Source: Rhodospirillum centenum SW (lineage in GTDB: Bacteria; Pseudomonadota; Alphaproteobacteria; Azospirillales; Azospirillaceae). From it: a DNA stretch of 64,000 nucleotides. Every line of letters begins with the position of its first letter. Position 1 is the stretch's first letter. Location of the stretch: assembly GCF_000016185.1 (NCBI RefSeq), contig NC_011420.2:1136501-1200500 (forward strand), given 5' to 3'. The position numbers and the translations under genes were made by a program. The notes under the pieces were generated by a model. It was not told the origin of the DNA and searched no databases. It saw only the letters and a program-made list of their open reading frames with translations. Below, one piece after another: positions 25,399 through 34,123 of the stretch.

Positions 25399-26948
25399 GC
25401 GACCAGGCCGCGCCTTTCGTCCTACTCCCCTACCAGCAGCGCTGGATCGCCGACCGCTCGCCGGTCAAGGCGGCCGAGAAGAGCCGCCGCGTCGGCCTCA
25501 CCTGGGCCGAGGCCGCCGACGACGTGCTCATCGCCGGCCTGGCGGCCGACGACGGTGGGGATGATGTCTGGTACATCGGCTACAACCAGGACATGGCGCG
25601 CGAGTTCATCGAGACCTGCGCCGACTGGGCGCGGCATTTCGCGACCGCCGCCGAGGCCATGGAAGAGGTGCTGGTCGATGACGAGGACAAGGATATCCTC
25701 GCCTTCCGCATCCGCTTCGCGTCGGGCCACAAGATCACCGCCCTGTCGTCACGGCCCTCCAACCTGCGCGGCAAGCAGGGTGTGGTGGTCATCGACGAGG
25801 CGGCCTTTCATCCCGACTTGAAGGAGCTGTTGAAGGCGGCTTTCGCGCTGCTCATCTGGGGCGGCCGGGTACGCATCATCTCGACCCACGACGGGGTGGA
25901 AAACGCCTTCAACGAGCTGTGCGAGGACATCCGCGCCGGCCGCAACAAGTACAGCCTGCACCGCATCACCTTCGACGAGGCGCTCTCCGAAGGTCTCTAC
26001 CGGCGCATCTGCCTGGTGCGCGGCGTTGAGTGGTCGCCGGAGATCGAGGCCGAGTGGCGCCAGGAGATCATCGACTTCTACGGAGACGGCGCCGACGAGG
26101 AGCTCTTCTGCATCCCGAAGGCCTCGGGCGGCCGGTACATCCCGCGCGCCCTGATCGAGGCGCGGATGGACGAGGTGGTTCCCGTCCTGCGGTGGGTCCA
26201 GGCCGACGACTTCGTCGACCAGCCCGACCACATCCGCGAGGCCGACTGCCGCGAGTGGCTCGACCTCACGGTGCGGCCGCACCTGCTGCGGCTGTCCGGC
26301 ACCGAGCGCACCTTCTTCGGCGAGGACTTCGGCCGGTCGGGCGACCTCACGGTCATCTGGCCGCTGGTGCTGGAGCAGAACCTGGTGCGCCGCACGCCCT
26401 TCATCATCGAGATGCGCAACATTCCGTTCCGCCAGCAGGAGCAGGTGCTCTTCTACCTGGTCGACCGCCTGCCCCGGTTCTCGGGCGGCAAGCTCGATGC
26501 ACGCGGCAACGGCCAGTATCTGGCGGAGGTGGCGCGCCAGCGCTACGGGTCGCAGCTGATCGAGCAGGTGATGCTGTCGGAGGGCTGGTACCGCGACAAC
26601 ATGCCGCGCCTGAAGGCGGCCTTCGAGGACGGCACCATCACGCTGCCGAAGGATGCCGACGTGCTCGACGACTTCCGGGCGATCGAGGTGGTTCGGGGCG
26701 TGGCGCGCGTGCCCGACAGCGCCAGGACCAAGGGGCGCAACGGGCAGCGGCACGGCGACGCCGCCATCGCCGCCGCCCTGGCCTACGCGGCCTCCGAGGA
26801 TGACGCCGGCCCGATCGACGCGACGGTCGCCGGCGACGTCCGCCACGGCTACCGGGGCTTCGCCGAGGATGGCGGCGAGGCTGGACAACCGACCGACCGC
26901 GGCTTCGGCACGCTGGGCGGGCTCAACGACTTTGAAGGGTTCATGTGA
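25395..26948 (+). CDS. Terminase large subunit (Mu gp28-like)
   Basis: A 517-residue packaging motor. The atypical Walker A is SRRVGLTWAEA (about 30-40), with Walker B GVVVIDEAAFH near D134/E135. The RNase-H-like nuclease domain opens with FFGEDFGRSGDLTVIW near residue 311. It pumps DNA into proheads and cuts host-flanking DNA by headful packaging. Confidence 0.93.
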   Translation: MSDQAAPFVLLPYQQRWIADRSPVKAAEKSRRVGLTWAEAADDVLIAGLAADDGGDDVWYIGYNQDMAREFIETCADWARHFATAAEAMEEVLVDDEDKDILAFRIRFASGHKITALSSRPSNLRGKQGVVVIDEAAFHPDLKELLKAAFALLIWGGRVRIISTHDGVENAFNELCEDIRAGRNKYSLHRITFDEALSEGLYRRICLVRGVEWSPEIEAEWRQEIIDFYGDGADEELFCIPKASGGRYIPRALIEARMDEVVPVLRWVQADDFVDQPDHIREADCREWLDLTVRPHLLRLSGTERTFFGEDFGRSGDLTVIWPLVLEQNLVRRTPFIIEMRNIPFRQQEQVLFYLVDRLPRFSGGKLDARGNGQYLAEVARQRYGSQLIEQVMLSEGWYRDNMPRLKAAFEDGTITLPKDADVLDDFRAIEVVRGVARVPDSARTKGRNGQRHGDAAIAAALAYAASEDDAGPIDATVAGDVRHGYRGFAEDGGEAGQPTDRGFGTLGGLNDFEGFM

Positions 26949-28411
26949 TGGCGGAGCGTCCGATCTACGAAGAGATCGCCACCAGCGGCGACGGCGAGGA
27001 CATCACGGCCGGCTACGTCGACGAGCTGCGCCGCCCGCGCGACGAGATCCTGCGCACCAGGGGCGGCGGGTCGCTGGCCATCTACGAGCGCCTCAAGCGC
27101 GACGACCAGGTGCAGAGCTGCTTCCAGCAGCGCGTCAACGCCGTGGTGTCCCGCGAGTGGTTCGTCGAGCCGGGCGGACCGAAGCGCCTGGACAAGAAGG
27201 CGGCCGAGTTCGTCGAGCAGCAGCTGCGGCGCATCCGCTTCGACAACGTCACCAAGAAGATGCTGAACGGGGTGTTCTACGGCTACGGCGTCGCCGAGTG
27301 CATGTGGGCGGCCGAGGGAGCCCAGATCGTGCTCGACGATGTCCGCGTCCGCCGGGCCGGCCGGTTCCGCTTCGGCAAGGACGGCACGCTGCGCCTCCTG
27401 GCCAAGGGGCATCCCGAGGGCCTGGTCATGCCTGACCGCAAGTTCTGGACCTACTCCGCCGGCGCCGACGACGACGATGATCCCTACGGCCGCGGCCTGG
27501 CCTACTGGCTCTACTGGCCCGTCTGGTTCAAGCGCAACGGCCTGAAGTTCTGGGCGATCTTCATGGAGAAGTTCGCCGCCCCGACCGCCAAGGGCACGGT
27601 GCCGAAGGGCGCCACCCAGGAGGAGCGGGAGAAGCTGCTCGCCGCCCTGCGCGCCATCACCATGGACAGCGCCCTGGTGGTGCCCGAGGGGACGCAGGCC
27701 GAGCTGCTGCAGGCGGCCAAGTCCTCGGCCGGCGACTATGCCACCTTCTACCGGCTCATGGACGCCGCCATCGCCAAGGTCGTCCTGTCGCAGACCATGA
27801 CCACCGACAACGGCTCCAGCCGCGCCCAGGCCGAAGTGCACGAGGACGTCAAGCTGGAGGTCGTGAAGGCCGACGCCGACCTCATCTGCGAGAGCTTCGC
27901 CGACCAGGTGGTGCGCTGGCTGGTCGACTGGAACTTCCCCGGCGCCGCCTATCCGGCGGTGTGGCGCGACGTCACCGAGCCCGAGGACCTGAAGGCCCGC
28001 GCCGACCGCGACAAGGTGATCTACGACATGGGCTACACGCCGACGCAGGAGTACGTCGACGAGACCTATGGCGAGGGCTTTCTCCTGCGCCAGGTATCGC
28101 CGCCGGCGCCGCCGGCCGGGCAGCTACCCGCGCCCACCCCTGCCGCGCCCGCCGCCTTCGCCGAGGGCGACGATGAGCGCGACGCCGTCGACGACCTGGT
28201 CGACCAGCTCGACGAGGTGGCGGCGCCGGCCATGGGCGCCTGGATCGACGAGGTCGCCCGCGTGCTCGATACCTCGACCTCGATCCCGCAGGCCATCGAG
28301 CGCCTGGAGGCCCTGTACCCGGACCTGTCCCTCGACGCCCTGGCGGCGGCGATCGGCGACGCCATGACGGTCGCCGACCTCTCCGGCCGCGCCGAGGCAG
28401 TCGATGCCTGA
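26948..28411 (+). CDS. Portal protein (DUF935, Mu gp29-like)
   Basis: A 487-residue DUF935 portal protein. Recognisable segments are LRRPRDEILRTRGGGSLAIY, VQSCFQQRVNAVVSREWFVE and LVVPEGTQAELLQAAKSS. It forms the dodecameric vertex through which DNA enters. An in-frame GTG three bases upstream is an alternative start. It overlaps the head-morphogenesis gene by 8 bp. Confidence 0.92.
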   Translation: MAERPIYEEIATSGDGEDITAGYVDELRRPRDEILRTRGGGSLAIYERLKRDDQVQSCFQQRVNAVVSREWFVEPGGPKRLDKKAAEFVEQQLRRIRFDNVTKKMLNGVFYGYGVAECMWAAEGAQIVLDDVRVRRAGRFRFGKDGTLRLLAKGHPEGLVMPDRKFWTYSAGADDDDDPYGRGLAYWLYWPVWFKRNGLKFWAIFMEKFAAPTAKGTVPKGATQEEREKLLAALRAITMDSALVVPEGTQAELLQAAKSSAGDYATFYRLMDAAIAKVVLSQTMTTDNGSSRAQAEVHEDVKLEVVKADADLICESFADQVVRWLVDWNFPGAAYPAVWRDVTEPEDLKARADRDKVIYDMGYTPTQEYVDETYGEGFLLRQVSPPAPPAGQLPAPTPAAPAAFAEGDDERDAVDDLVDQLDEVAAPAMGAWIDEVARVLDTSTSIPQAIERLEALYPDLSLDALAAAIGDAMTVADLSGRAEAVDA

Positions 28412-29627
28412 CGTCCTGCCGCAGGGCCTCCCGTTCGAGGAGGCGGCCGACTACTTCCGCCAGAAGGTCGACCTCCCGACGGAGGCCTGGACCGACCTGC
28501 GCGAGGACATGCACGCGCGCGCCTTCGTGGTGGCCGGCGCAAAGAAGGCCGCCCTCCTGGCCGACTTCCGCCAGGCCCTGCAGGCGGCCCTCGACGACGG
28601 CGAGACGCTGGCCGACTTCCGCAAGCGCTTCGATGACATCGTCGCCCGCCACGGCTGGAGCTACAAGGGCGGCCGCGGCTGGCGGACGCGGGTCATCTAC
28701 GACACCAACCTGAGGATGGCCCAATCGGCCGGGCGCTGGCAGCAGATCATGCGTCGCGCCGCGGCGGCCGAGGCGCAGGGTCAGGTCGTCTACATCCGCT
28801 ACCTGGCCATCCTCGATGGCCGCACCCGCCCCGCCCACAAGGGCTGGAACGACGTGGTGCTGCCGTCCGACCATCCCTTCTGGCGCACCCACTACCCGCC
28901 GAACGGCTGGCGGTGCCGCTGCTCCGTGCAGATCCTCACCGAGCGCCAGTTGGCGCGCTACGGCATCAAGGTCACCGAGCAGCCGCCGCCGGTCGAGATG
29001 CAGCCGCGCACCGTCAACACGCCGTCGGGCCCCGTCTCATGGCCGACGCCGGCCGGTATCGACACCGGCTTCGGCTACAATGTCGGCCGCGCCGCCTGGG
29101 GCTCGCGCATGGATGCCCAGGCCATGGCCGGATGGAAGGAGGGCGGCAAGGACGCCTTCGAGCCCCTGACGCCGCCAGGCGCGCCGCCGGCGAAGAGTCT
29201 GGCACCGGCGCCGGCGCCGGCCGCTCCGCTGCCCTCCACCCTGCCGGCCGACCGTCTGGCCACCGTCCAGGGTGTGCTGGGTGGAGCAGAGAAGATCGTC
29301 AAGGCGCCCGACGGAGCGCGCGTGTCCTTGACGGCGCAGGCCCTTGCGGACACTCTCCCGGACGAGCGGCTGCGCGTCCTGCCTCTGGTCGAGGATGTTG
29401 TCGCCGATCCGGGCGAGACCTGGTTCAGCTTCGAGCGCCACAAGGAGGCCGGCAAGGTCCGCTTGCGCCGGCGCCAGGTGAAGGCCTTCGAGCTGCCGGA
29501 CGGCACCACGGTCGAGGTCGGTGTGCAGCTGGTCGACGGCCGTCTGGAGTGGGTCCTGCTGGGCGACGACGAGATCGCCGCCGCCCGCTCCGGCATCCTC
29601 CTGCAGGGGGTAAGCCGAGCGAAGTAG
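28404..29627 (+). CDS. Head morphogenesis protein (MuF/SPP1 gp7-like) with C-terminal nuclease-like domain
   Basis: A 407-residue minor head protein. Residues about 90-195 form the MuF/SPP1-gp7 domain, ending in the typical HYPPNGWRCRCSVQIL. The proline/alanine linker near 250-270 leads to a C-terminal domain (about 275-400) with ETWFSFERHKEAGKVRLRRR and FELPDGTTVEVGVQLVDGRL, resembling PBECR-type barnase/EndoU/colicin-like nuclease modules attached to MuF proteins. The toxin assignment is moderate confidence. Confidence 0.85.
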   Translation: MPDVLPQGLPFEEAADYFRQKVDLPTEAWTDLREDMHARAFVVAGAKKAALLADFRQALQAALDDGETLADFRKRFDDIVARHGWSYKGGRGWRTRVIYDTNLRMAQSAGRWQQIMRRAAAAEAQGQVVYIRYLAILDGRTRPAHKGWNDVVLPSDHPFWRTHYPPNGWRCRCSVQILTERQLARYGIKVTEQPPPVEMQPRTVNTPSGPVSWPTPAGIDTGFGYNVGRAAWGSRMDAQAMAGWKEGGKDAFEPLTPPGAPPAKSLAPAPAPAAPLPSTLPADRLATVQGVLGGAEKIVKAPDGARVSLTAQALADTLPDERLRVLPLVEDVVADPGETWFSFERHKEAGKVRLRRRQVKAFELPDGTTVEVGVQLVDGRLEWVLLGDDEIAAARSGILLQGVSRAK

Positions 29628-29833
29628 GAAAACGCCCTCAGGAGCTTCAGGATGAGCGTGACGCCTTCCGGGGTAGCTCGACACCACGAAAGATGCTCGC
29701 GCGCATCTAGACCCGTTTAAGCCCCCTTTAACGTCGATCCTGCGCGCGTGTTATTGGCGGGTGTCCAGATCGCCCGCTTGACCAGGTCCCCGCCGCCGCG
29801 CATGCTGGCGGCGTCGCGACCCCGCGCCCCTTG

Positions 29834-29851
29834 CCCGGAATAGTTTCCGGG
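29834..29851. promoter_or_regulatory. 18-bp palindrome 2, candidate late activator site (head operon)
   Basis: CCCGGAA-TAGT-TTCCGGG, the same arms as palindrome 1. It sits in the 288-bp gap between gp30-like and the protease gene, the position of Mu promoter PI. The rest of the gap (29628-29833) holds nothing else I recognise. Confidence 0.7.
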
Positions 29852-29880
29852 CAGTACCCCTTCCGATGCAGACCGAGAAT

Positions 29881-29907
29881 GCCCCACGACCTTCAATGAC
29901 GTGGGGC
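29881..29907 (+). promoter_or_regulatory. Leader hairpin before the head protease gene
   Basis: Eight-bp stem GCCCCACG/CGTGGGGC with an 11-base loop. Its 3' arm carries GTGGGG, the nearest ribosome-binding-like sequence to the GTG at 29916, so folding could affect initiation. There is no U-tract, so a terminator is unlikely. Confidence 0.5.
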
Positions 29908-29915
29908 TGCTTCCC

Positions 29916-31007
29916 GTGCCTAACATCGAGATCTTCCGCGCCGGCCGCCACACGGCCATGAGCGGCGAGACCCTGAGCTTCAGCGACGCCGACCTCGACG
30001 GCACCGTGTCGTCCTACGACCCGGCGGTGCACGAGGCCCCGGTGGTCATCGGCCATCCCAAGCACGACGCCCCGGCCTACGGCTGGGTCAAGGGTCTGCG
30101 CCGCGACGGCGACAGCTTGCTCGCCGGCGTCGACCAGCTGGAGCCCGGCTTCGCGGAGATGGTCCGCGACGGCCGCTTCAAGAAGGTCTCCGCCAGCTTC
30201 TACAAGCCCGACAGTCCCTCGAACCCCAAGCCGGGCAGCTACTACCTGCGGCACGTCGGCTTCCTGGGGGCGCAGCCGCCGGCCGTGAAGGGCCTGGCGC
30301 CGATCGAGCTGTCGGACGACCCCGAGCAGGCGGTGACCATCGAGTTCGGCGAGATCAGCGGCTACACGGTCGGCGACCTGTTCCGCGCCATGCGCGACTG
30401 GATGCTGACCAAGTTCGGCCAGGAGGACGCCGACCAGGCGCTTCCGGCCGGTCTCGTGACGTCCCTGCAGGAGCAGGCGGCGCAACCCGAGGGGGCGCCG
30501 TCCCCCGCCTTTAGCGAACCCACGGACGACAAGGAGACGAAGCCCGTGACGGACAAGCCGAAACAGCCGGCCGTCGACGCCGACGAGCTGGCCCGCCGGG
30601 AGGCGGACCTGCGCAGCCGCGAGGCTGCCTTCGCCGAGCGCGAGCGCGAGCAGCGCCGCGCCGAGAACGCGAGCTTCCTTGAAGGGCTCGTGAAGGAGGG
30701 CCGCCCGCTGCCCTGCGCCCAGGACACCCTGCTCGCCTTCATGGACCACCTCGGCGGCGCGACCGTCGACTTCGGCGAGAGCGAGCAGCGCGACCCGCTG
30801 ACGGTCTTCAAGGACGAGGTGCTGGCCAAGCTGCCCAAGCGGGTGGACTTCGGCGAGAAGGCTCCGGCCGACGGCGCCGATGACGCGGTCGACACCGCCG
30901 AAGAGATCACCCGCCGCGCCCTGGTCTACCAGGAGGAGCAGCGCAAGTCCGGCATCCAGGTCAGCGTGACCGAGGCCGTCCGCCACGTGACGAAGGAGAA
31001 GTCGTGA
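29916..31007 (+). CDS. Head protease/scaffold (Mu gpI-like)
   Basis: A 363-residue protein. The N-terminal half is the Mu gpI-type prohead protease (VPNIEIFRAGRHTAMSG, VVIGHPKHDAPAYGWVKGL, KKVSASFYKP). The C-terminal half is a charged coiled-coil scaffold. An internal in-frame GTG at 30546 could give a separate scaffold product like Mu Z. The start GTG at 29916 was chosen because homologues begin at this PNIEIF sequence. Confidence 0.88.
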   Translation: MPNIEIFRAGRHTAMSGETLSFSDADLDGTVSSYDPAVHEAPVVIGHPKHDAPAYGWVKGLRRDGDSLLAGVDQLEPGFAEMVRDGRFKKVSASFYKPDSPSNPKPGSYYLRHVGFLGAQPPAVKGLAPIELSDDPEQAVTIEFGEISGYTVGDLFRAMRDWMLTKFGQEDADQALPAGLVTSLQEQAAQPEGAPSPAFSEPTDDKETKPVTDKPKQPAVDADELARREADLRSREAAFAEREREQRRAENASFLEGLVKEGRPLPCAQDTLLAFMDHLGGATVDFGESEQRDPLTVFKDEVLAKLPKRVDFGEKAPADGADDAVDTAEEITRRALVYQEEQRKSGIQVSVTEAVRHVTKEKS

Positions 31008-31378
31008 TGAGCAACCCCGGCCTGATCAAGGCTTTCAAGGCCGGCGCGGCCATCGCTGCCCGGCGTGTCGTGAAGTTCGAGGCCGACGGCGACGTCGTCC
31101 AGGCCGCCGCCGCCACTGATGCCGTGATCGGCGTCTCCGACCTCGGCGCCGCCGCGGCCGGCGATACCGTCGACGTGATCCTCTCCGACACCGCCGCGGT
31201 CGAGTACGGCGGGCCGGTGACCTTCGGTGCGCCGCTGACCGCCGACGCCGACGGCAAGGCCGTCGTCGCCAGCCCGGCGGCCGGCGCCAACAACTGGATC
31301 ATCGGCCAGGCCATGGTCGACGGCGTCGCCGGCGACATCGGCCTGGTGCACATCGCCAAGTCCCAGATGCAGGGCTAA
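31007..31378 (+). CDS. Capsid decoration-like protein (DUF2190-like)
   Basis: A 123-residue protein rich in short beta strands and alanine (VVQAAAATDAVIGVSDLGAA, VDVILSDTAAVEYGGPV). It lies between protease and major capsid genes, where head-stabilising decoration proteins are found. An in-frame GTG precedes the ATG by 3 bp. Confidence 0.75.
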   Translation: MSNPGLIKAFKAGAAIAARRVVKFEADGDVVQAAAATDAVIGVSDLGAAAAGDTVDVILSDTAAVEYGGPVTFGAPLTADADGKAVVASPAAGANNWIIGQAMVDGVAGDIGLVHIAKSQMQG

Positions 31379-31390
31379 GGAGAGCGCCCC

Positions 31391-32317
31391 ATGAAGCACC
31401 CGTTTCCCACTGATCCGGCGCTGACCGCGATCGCCATGGCCTACACCAACGGGGCCATGATCGCCGACCTGGTCCTGCCGCGCGTCCCCGTCGGCAAGCG
31501 CGAGTTCAAGTACTACGAGCACGACATGGCTGAGGGCTTCACCGTCCCGGACACCCGTGTCGGCCGCAAGTCGCGCCCCGGCCAGGTCGAGTTCACCGCC
31601 GTCGAGAAGACGTCGTCCTGCGACGACTACGGCCTCGACGACGCGGTGCCCCAGGACGACATCGACAATGCCCCGACCAACTACGACCCGCGGGGCCGCG
31701 CCGTCGAGGGCATCACCAACCTGATCCTGCTCGATCGCGAGGTCCGCACCGCCGACGTCGTCTTCGACGCCGCCACCTACCCGGTCGGCCACAAGGAGAC
31801 CCTGGCGGGCACCGAGCAGTTCTCCGACTTCACCAGCTCGACGCCGATCAAGGTGATCAGCGAGGCGCTGGACGGCCCGATCATGCGGCCGAACGTCATG
31901 GTCATCGGCCAGCCCGCCTGGACCATCCTGCGCCAGCACCCCGACATCGTGAAGGCGACCAAGGGCAACAGCGGCGACAAGGGCATGGCGGCGCGCCAGG
32001 CCGTCGCCGAACTGTTCGAGCTCGAGGAGCTGATCGTCGGCCAGGGCTGGGTCAACACCGCCCGCCCCGGCCAGGTCACCAACTACCAGCGCGTCTGGGG
32101 CAAGCACATCGCCCTGCTGCACCGCGACCGCAACGCCGACACCCGCCAGGGCGCCACCTTCGGCCTGACCGCCCAGTTCGGCGGCCGTGTCGCCGGCTCC
32201 TGGCAGGATCGCAACATCGGCCTTCGGGGCGGTGAGTATGTTCGCGCCGGCGAGAGCGTGAAGGAGCTGATCACCGCTCCGCACCTCGGCTACTTCCTCG
32301 AAAACGCCGTCGGCTAA
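31391..32317 (+). CDS. Major capsid protein (Mu gpT position)
   Basis: A 308-residue capsid protein with YTNGAMIADLVLPRVPVGKR near the N-terminus, PNVMVIGQPAWTILRQHPDI in the middle and a strand-rich C-terminus. Assignment rests on overall similarity to phage capsid proteins and position after protease/scaffold. It should form the icosahedral shell. Confidence 0.88.
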   Translation: MKHPFPTDPALTAIAMAYTNGAMIADLVLPRVPVGKREFKYYEHDMAEGFTVPDTRVGRKSRPGQVEFTAVEKTSSCDDYGLDDAVPQDDIDNAPTNYDPRGRAVEGITNLILLDREVRTADVVFDAATYPVGHKETLAGTEQFSDFTSSTPIKVISEALDGPIMRPNVMVIGQPAWTILRQHPDIVKATKGNSGDKGMAARQAVAELFELEELIVGQGWVNTARPGQVTNYQRVWGKHIALLHRDRNADTRQGATFGLTAQFGGRVAGSWQDRNIGLRGGEYVRAGESVKELITAPHLGYFLENAVG

Positions 32318-32328
32318 GGAGGCGCGTC

Positions 32329-32523
32329 ATGCCGAAGTACGAAGTCGTGAGCGCCGTCCGTGCGGCCGGCAAGCTGCACCGCGAGGGCGAGATCGTCGAG
32401 CTGGACGAGGTGGTCGCCGACGGCCTGGTCGATCTCGGGCGCCTGGCGCCCGCGAAGGCCGCGGCCAAGCCGGCCGGCAAGGCCGGCGCCAAGAGCGACG
32501 AGGGTGAGCCCGACAAGGGCTGA
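32329..32523 (+). CDS. Small head protein, unknown
   Basis: A 64-residue protein with a basic Ala/Lys-rich tail (PAKAAAKPAGKAGAKSDEGE). It is a typical small gene after the major capsid in Mu-like phages (Mu gp35 position). The function is unknown. Confidence 0.65.
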   Translation: MPKYEVVSAVRAAGKLHREGEIVELDEVVADGLVDLGRLAPAKAAAKPAGKAGAKSDEGEPDKG

Positions 32524-32549
32524 CCCGCTGACACCAGGAGCCGATCGAC

Positions 32550-32963
32550 ATGGCCTACGCCACCATCCAGGAGTTCAAGGACCGCATCGACGACCAGGTC
32601 GTCCTGCAGCTGACCACGCGGGACGGCCAGGCGGCCGACGATGCCGCCATCCAGCAGGCCCTGGATGATGCCGCCGCCGTGATCGACGGCTACCTGGAGC
32701 GCATCTCGACTGCCGACCGCCCGTCGGCCGCGGTCCTGCGCCCCTACGCGGTGGACATCGCCGTCTACCGCCTGGCGCGCAACCGGCCGGGCCAGGAGTT
32801 CGAGAGCATCCAGGCCGCCTACGAGGCCGCCGTGAAGTTCCTGTCGCGCGTCGCCGAGGGCCGGTTCCCTGGTGCCGGCGCCAGCGAGAGCCCGACCGGG
32901 GGCGCCGCCGTCCACTACGCGCCGCCGCGCACCTTCAGCTCCGACGCCATGGGTGACTTCTGA
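32550..32963 (+). CDS. DUF1320 head-tail connector (Mu gp36-like)
   Basis: A 137-residue DUF1320 protein: [43 protein letters not shown]. Helical, it is likely a head-completion/connector protein. It overlaps the next start. Confidence 0.85.
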   Translation: MAYATIQEFKDRIDDQVVLQLTTRDGQAADDAAIQQALDDAAAVIDGYLERISTADRPSAAVLRPYAVDIAVYRLARNRPGQEFESIQAAYEAAVKFLSRVAEGRFPGAGASESPTGGAAVHYAPPRTFSSDAMGDF

Positions 32964-33406
32964 TGCCGGTGCAGTTGAGCGTCACCTTCAACGACGGCGG
33001 TGCCGTCGCCGCCCTGGAAGGCCTGCAGGGGCGCATCGGCAACCTGCGGCCGGCCATGGACGAGGTCGGCCAGGCCCTGCAGACGTCGACACACCAGCGG
33101 TTCCTGGATGCCGAGGACCCCGACGGCCGACCGTGGCCGGAGTTGTCGGCGGTGACCAAGGCGAAGCGGGGCTCGGACGCCAAGCCGCTGCGCGACCGCG
33201 GCAACCTCTTCGACAGCATCAACTGGCGTGCCGGCGCTCATGAGGTGGCCGTCGGGTCCATCCGCAAGTACGCCCGCATCCAGCAGCTCGGCGGCCAGGC
33301 CGGCCGGGGTCGCAAGGTCACCATCCCGCCGCGGCCCTACCTCGGCGTCAACGAAGACGACCGCCAGGAAATCGCCGACATCCTGCGCGTCCACCTGGGG
33401 GATTGA
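32963..33406 (+). CDS. Virion morphogenesis protein (Mu gpG-like)
   Basis: A 147-residue phage virion morphogenesis/tail-completion protein: [70 protein letters not shown]. It joins heads to tails in the family. Confidence 0.88.
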   Translation: MPVQLSVTFNDGGAVAALEGLQGRIGNLRPAMDEVGQALQTSTHQRFLDAEDPDGRPWPELSAVTKAKRGSDAKPLRDRGNLFDSINWRAGAHEVAVGSIRKYARIQQLGGQAGRGRKVTIPPRPYLGVNEDDRQEIADILRVHLGD

Positions 33407-33409
33407 TCC

Positions 33410-33904
33410 ATGTTCGTCGACGACATGGTCTCCGCGATCGTCGCCCGCCTGGCAGCCGTGCTGCCCAGCCTGAAGGCCGAGGCCTTCCCCGACGATCCGG
33501 CCAACTACCGGCTCTACCACCCGACCGGGGCGGCGCTGGTGATCTACGGCGGCAGCCGCTACGGCGAGCCCGACAGCCTGGGCGCCATCGTCCAGAAGCG
33601 CCTGGCGGAGTTCGACGTCACCCTGCTGCTGCGCAACCTGCGCGGCCCGACCGGCGCCAACACCCACGTCGACGCCATCCGCCTCGCCCTGACCGGCTTC
33701 AAGGTGGCCGGCGGCGGCTCGAAGCTGCGGCCCGTCCGCGACCGCTTCGTCGCCCACGACAGCGGCGTGTGGCGGTTCGAGATCACCTTCGTCGCCGCGA
33801 TCCCGGCGATCGAACAGCTGGAGGAGGACCTTGTGCCGCTGCTCAAGCGCCTGACCTTCACCGGCGATGACGGCACCACCGAGGTCCCCAAGGAGGCCCC
33901 ATGA
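33410..33904 (+). CDS. Mu gp37-like tail terminator-region protein
   Basis: A 164-residue protein of the Gp37/DUF1834 type (AAVLPSLKAEAFPDDPANYR, RLAEFDVTLLLRNLRG, RFEITFVAAIPAI). The position between gpG and sheath fits a tail-terminator role. It overlaps the next gene by 4 bp. Confidence 0.82.
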   Translation: MFVDDMVSAIVARLAAVLPSLKAEAFPDDPANYRLYHPTGAALVIYGGSRYGEPDSLGAIVQKRLAEFDVTLLLRNLRGPTGANTHVDAIRLALTGFKVAGGGSKLRPVRDRFVAHDSGVWRFEITFVAAIPAIEQLEEDLVPLLKRLTFTGDDGTTEVPKEAP

Positions 33905-34122
33905 GCACCAAGAGCCTGAAGCGCTACCGATACGACGGCCCGATGTCGGGCGTCACCCTGCGGGACGGCAAGGCCTCCCGCGAGGTCATGCTCATCCCCG
34001 GAAAGGAGACCGAGCTCCCGGCCGACAACCCGCACGTCAAGGCCCTGGCGGCGCGCGGCCACCTGACCGAGGTCGCGGCGCCCGCCGCCAAGACCAAGGC
34101 CGGCAAGCAGGAGGAGAAGTAA
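33901..34122 (+). CDS. DUF2635 protein (Mu gp38-like)
   Basis: A 73-residue DUF2635 protein with GVTLRDGKASREVMLIPGKE and VKALAARGHLTEV, ending in a Lys-rich tail. A regular companion of the sheath gene; function unknown. Confidence 0.82.
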   Translation: MSTKSLKRYRYDGPMSGVTLRDGKASREVMLIPGKETELPADNPHVKALAARGHLTEVAAPAAKTKAGKQEEK

Positions 34123-34123
34123 C

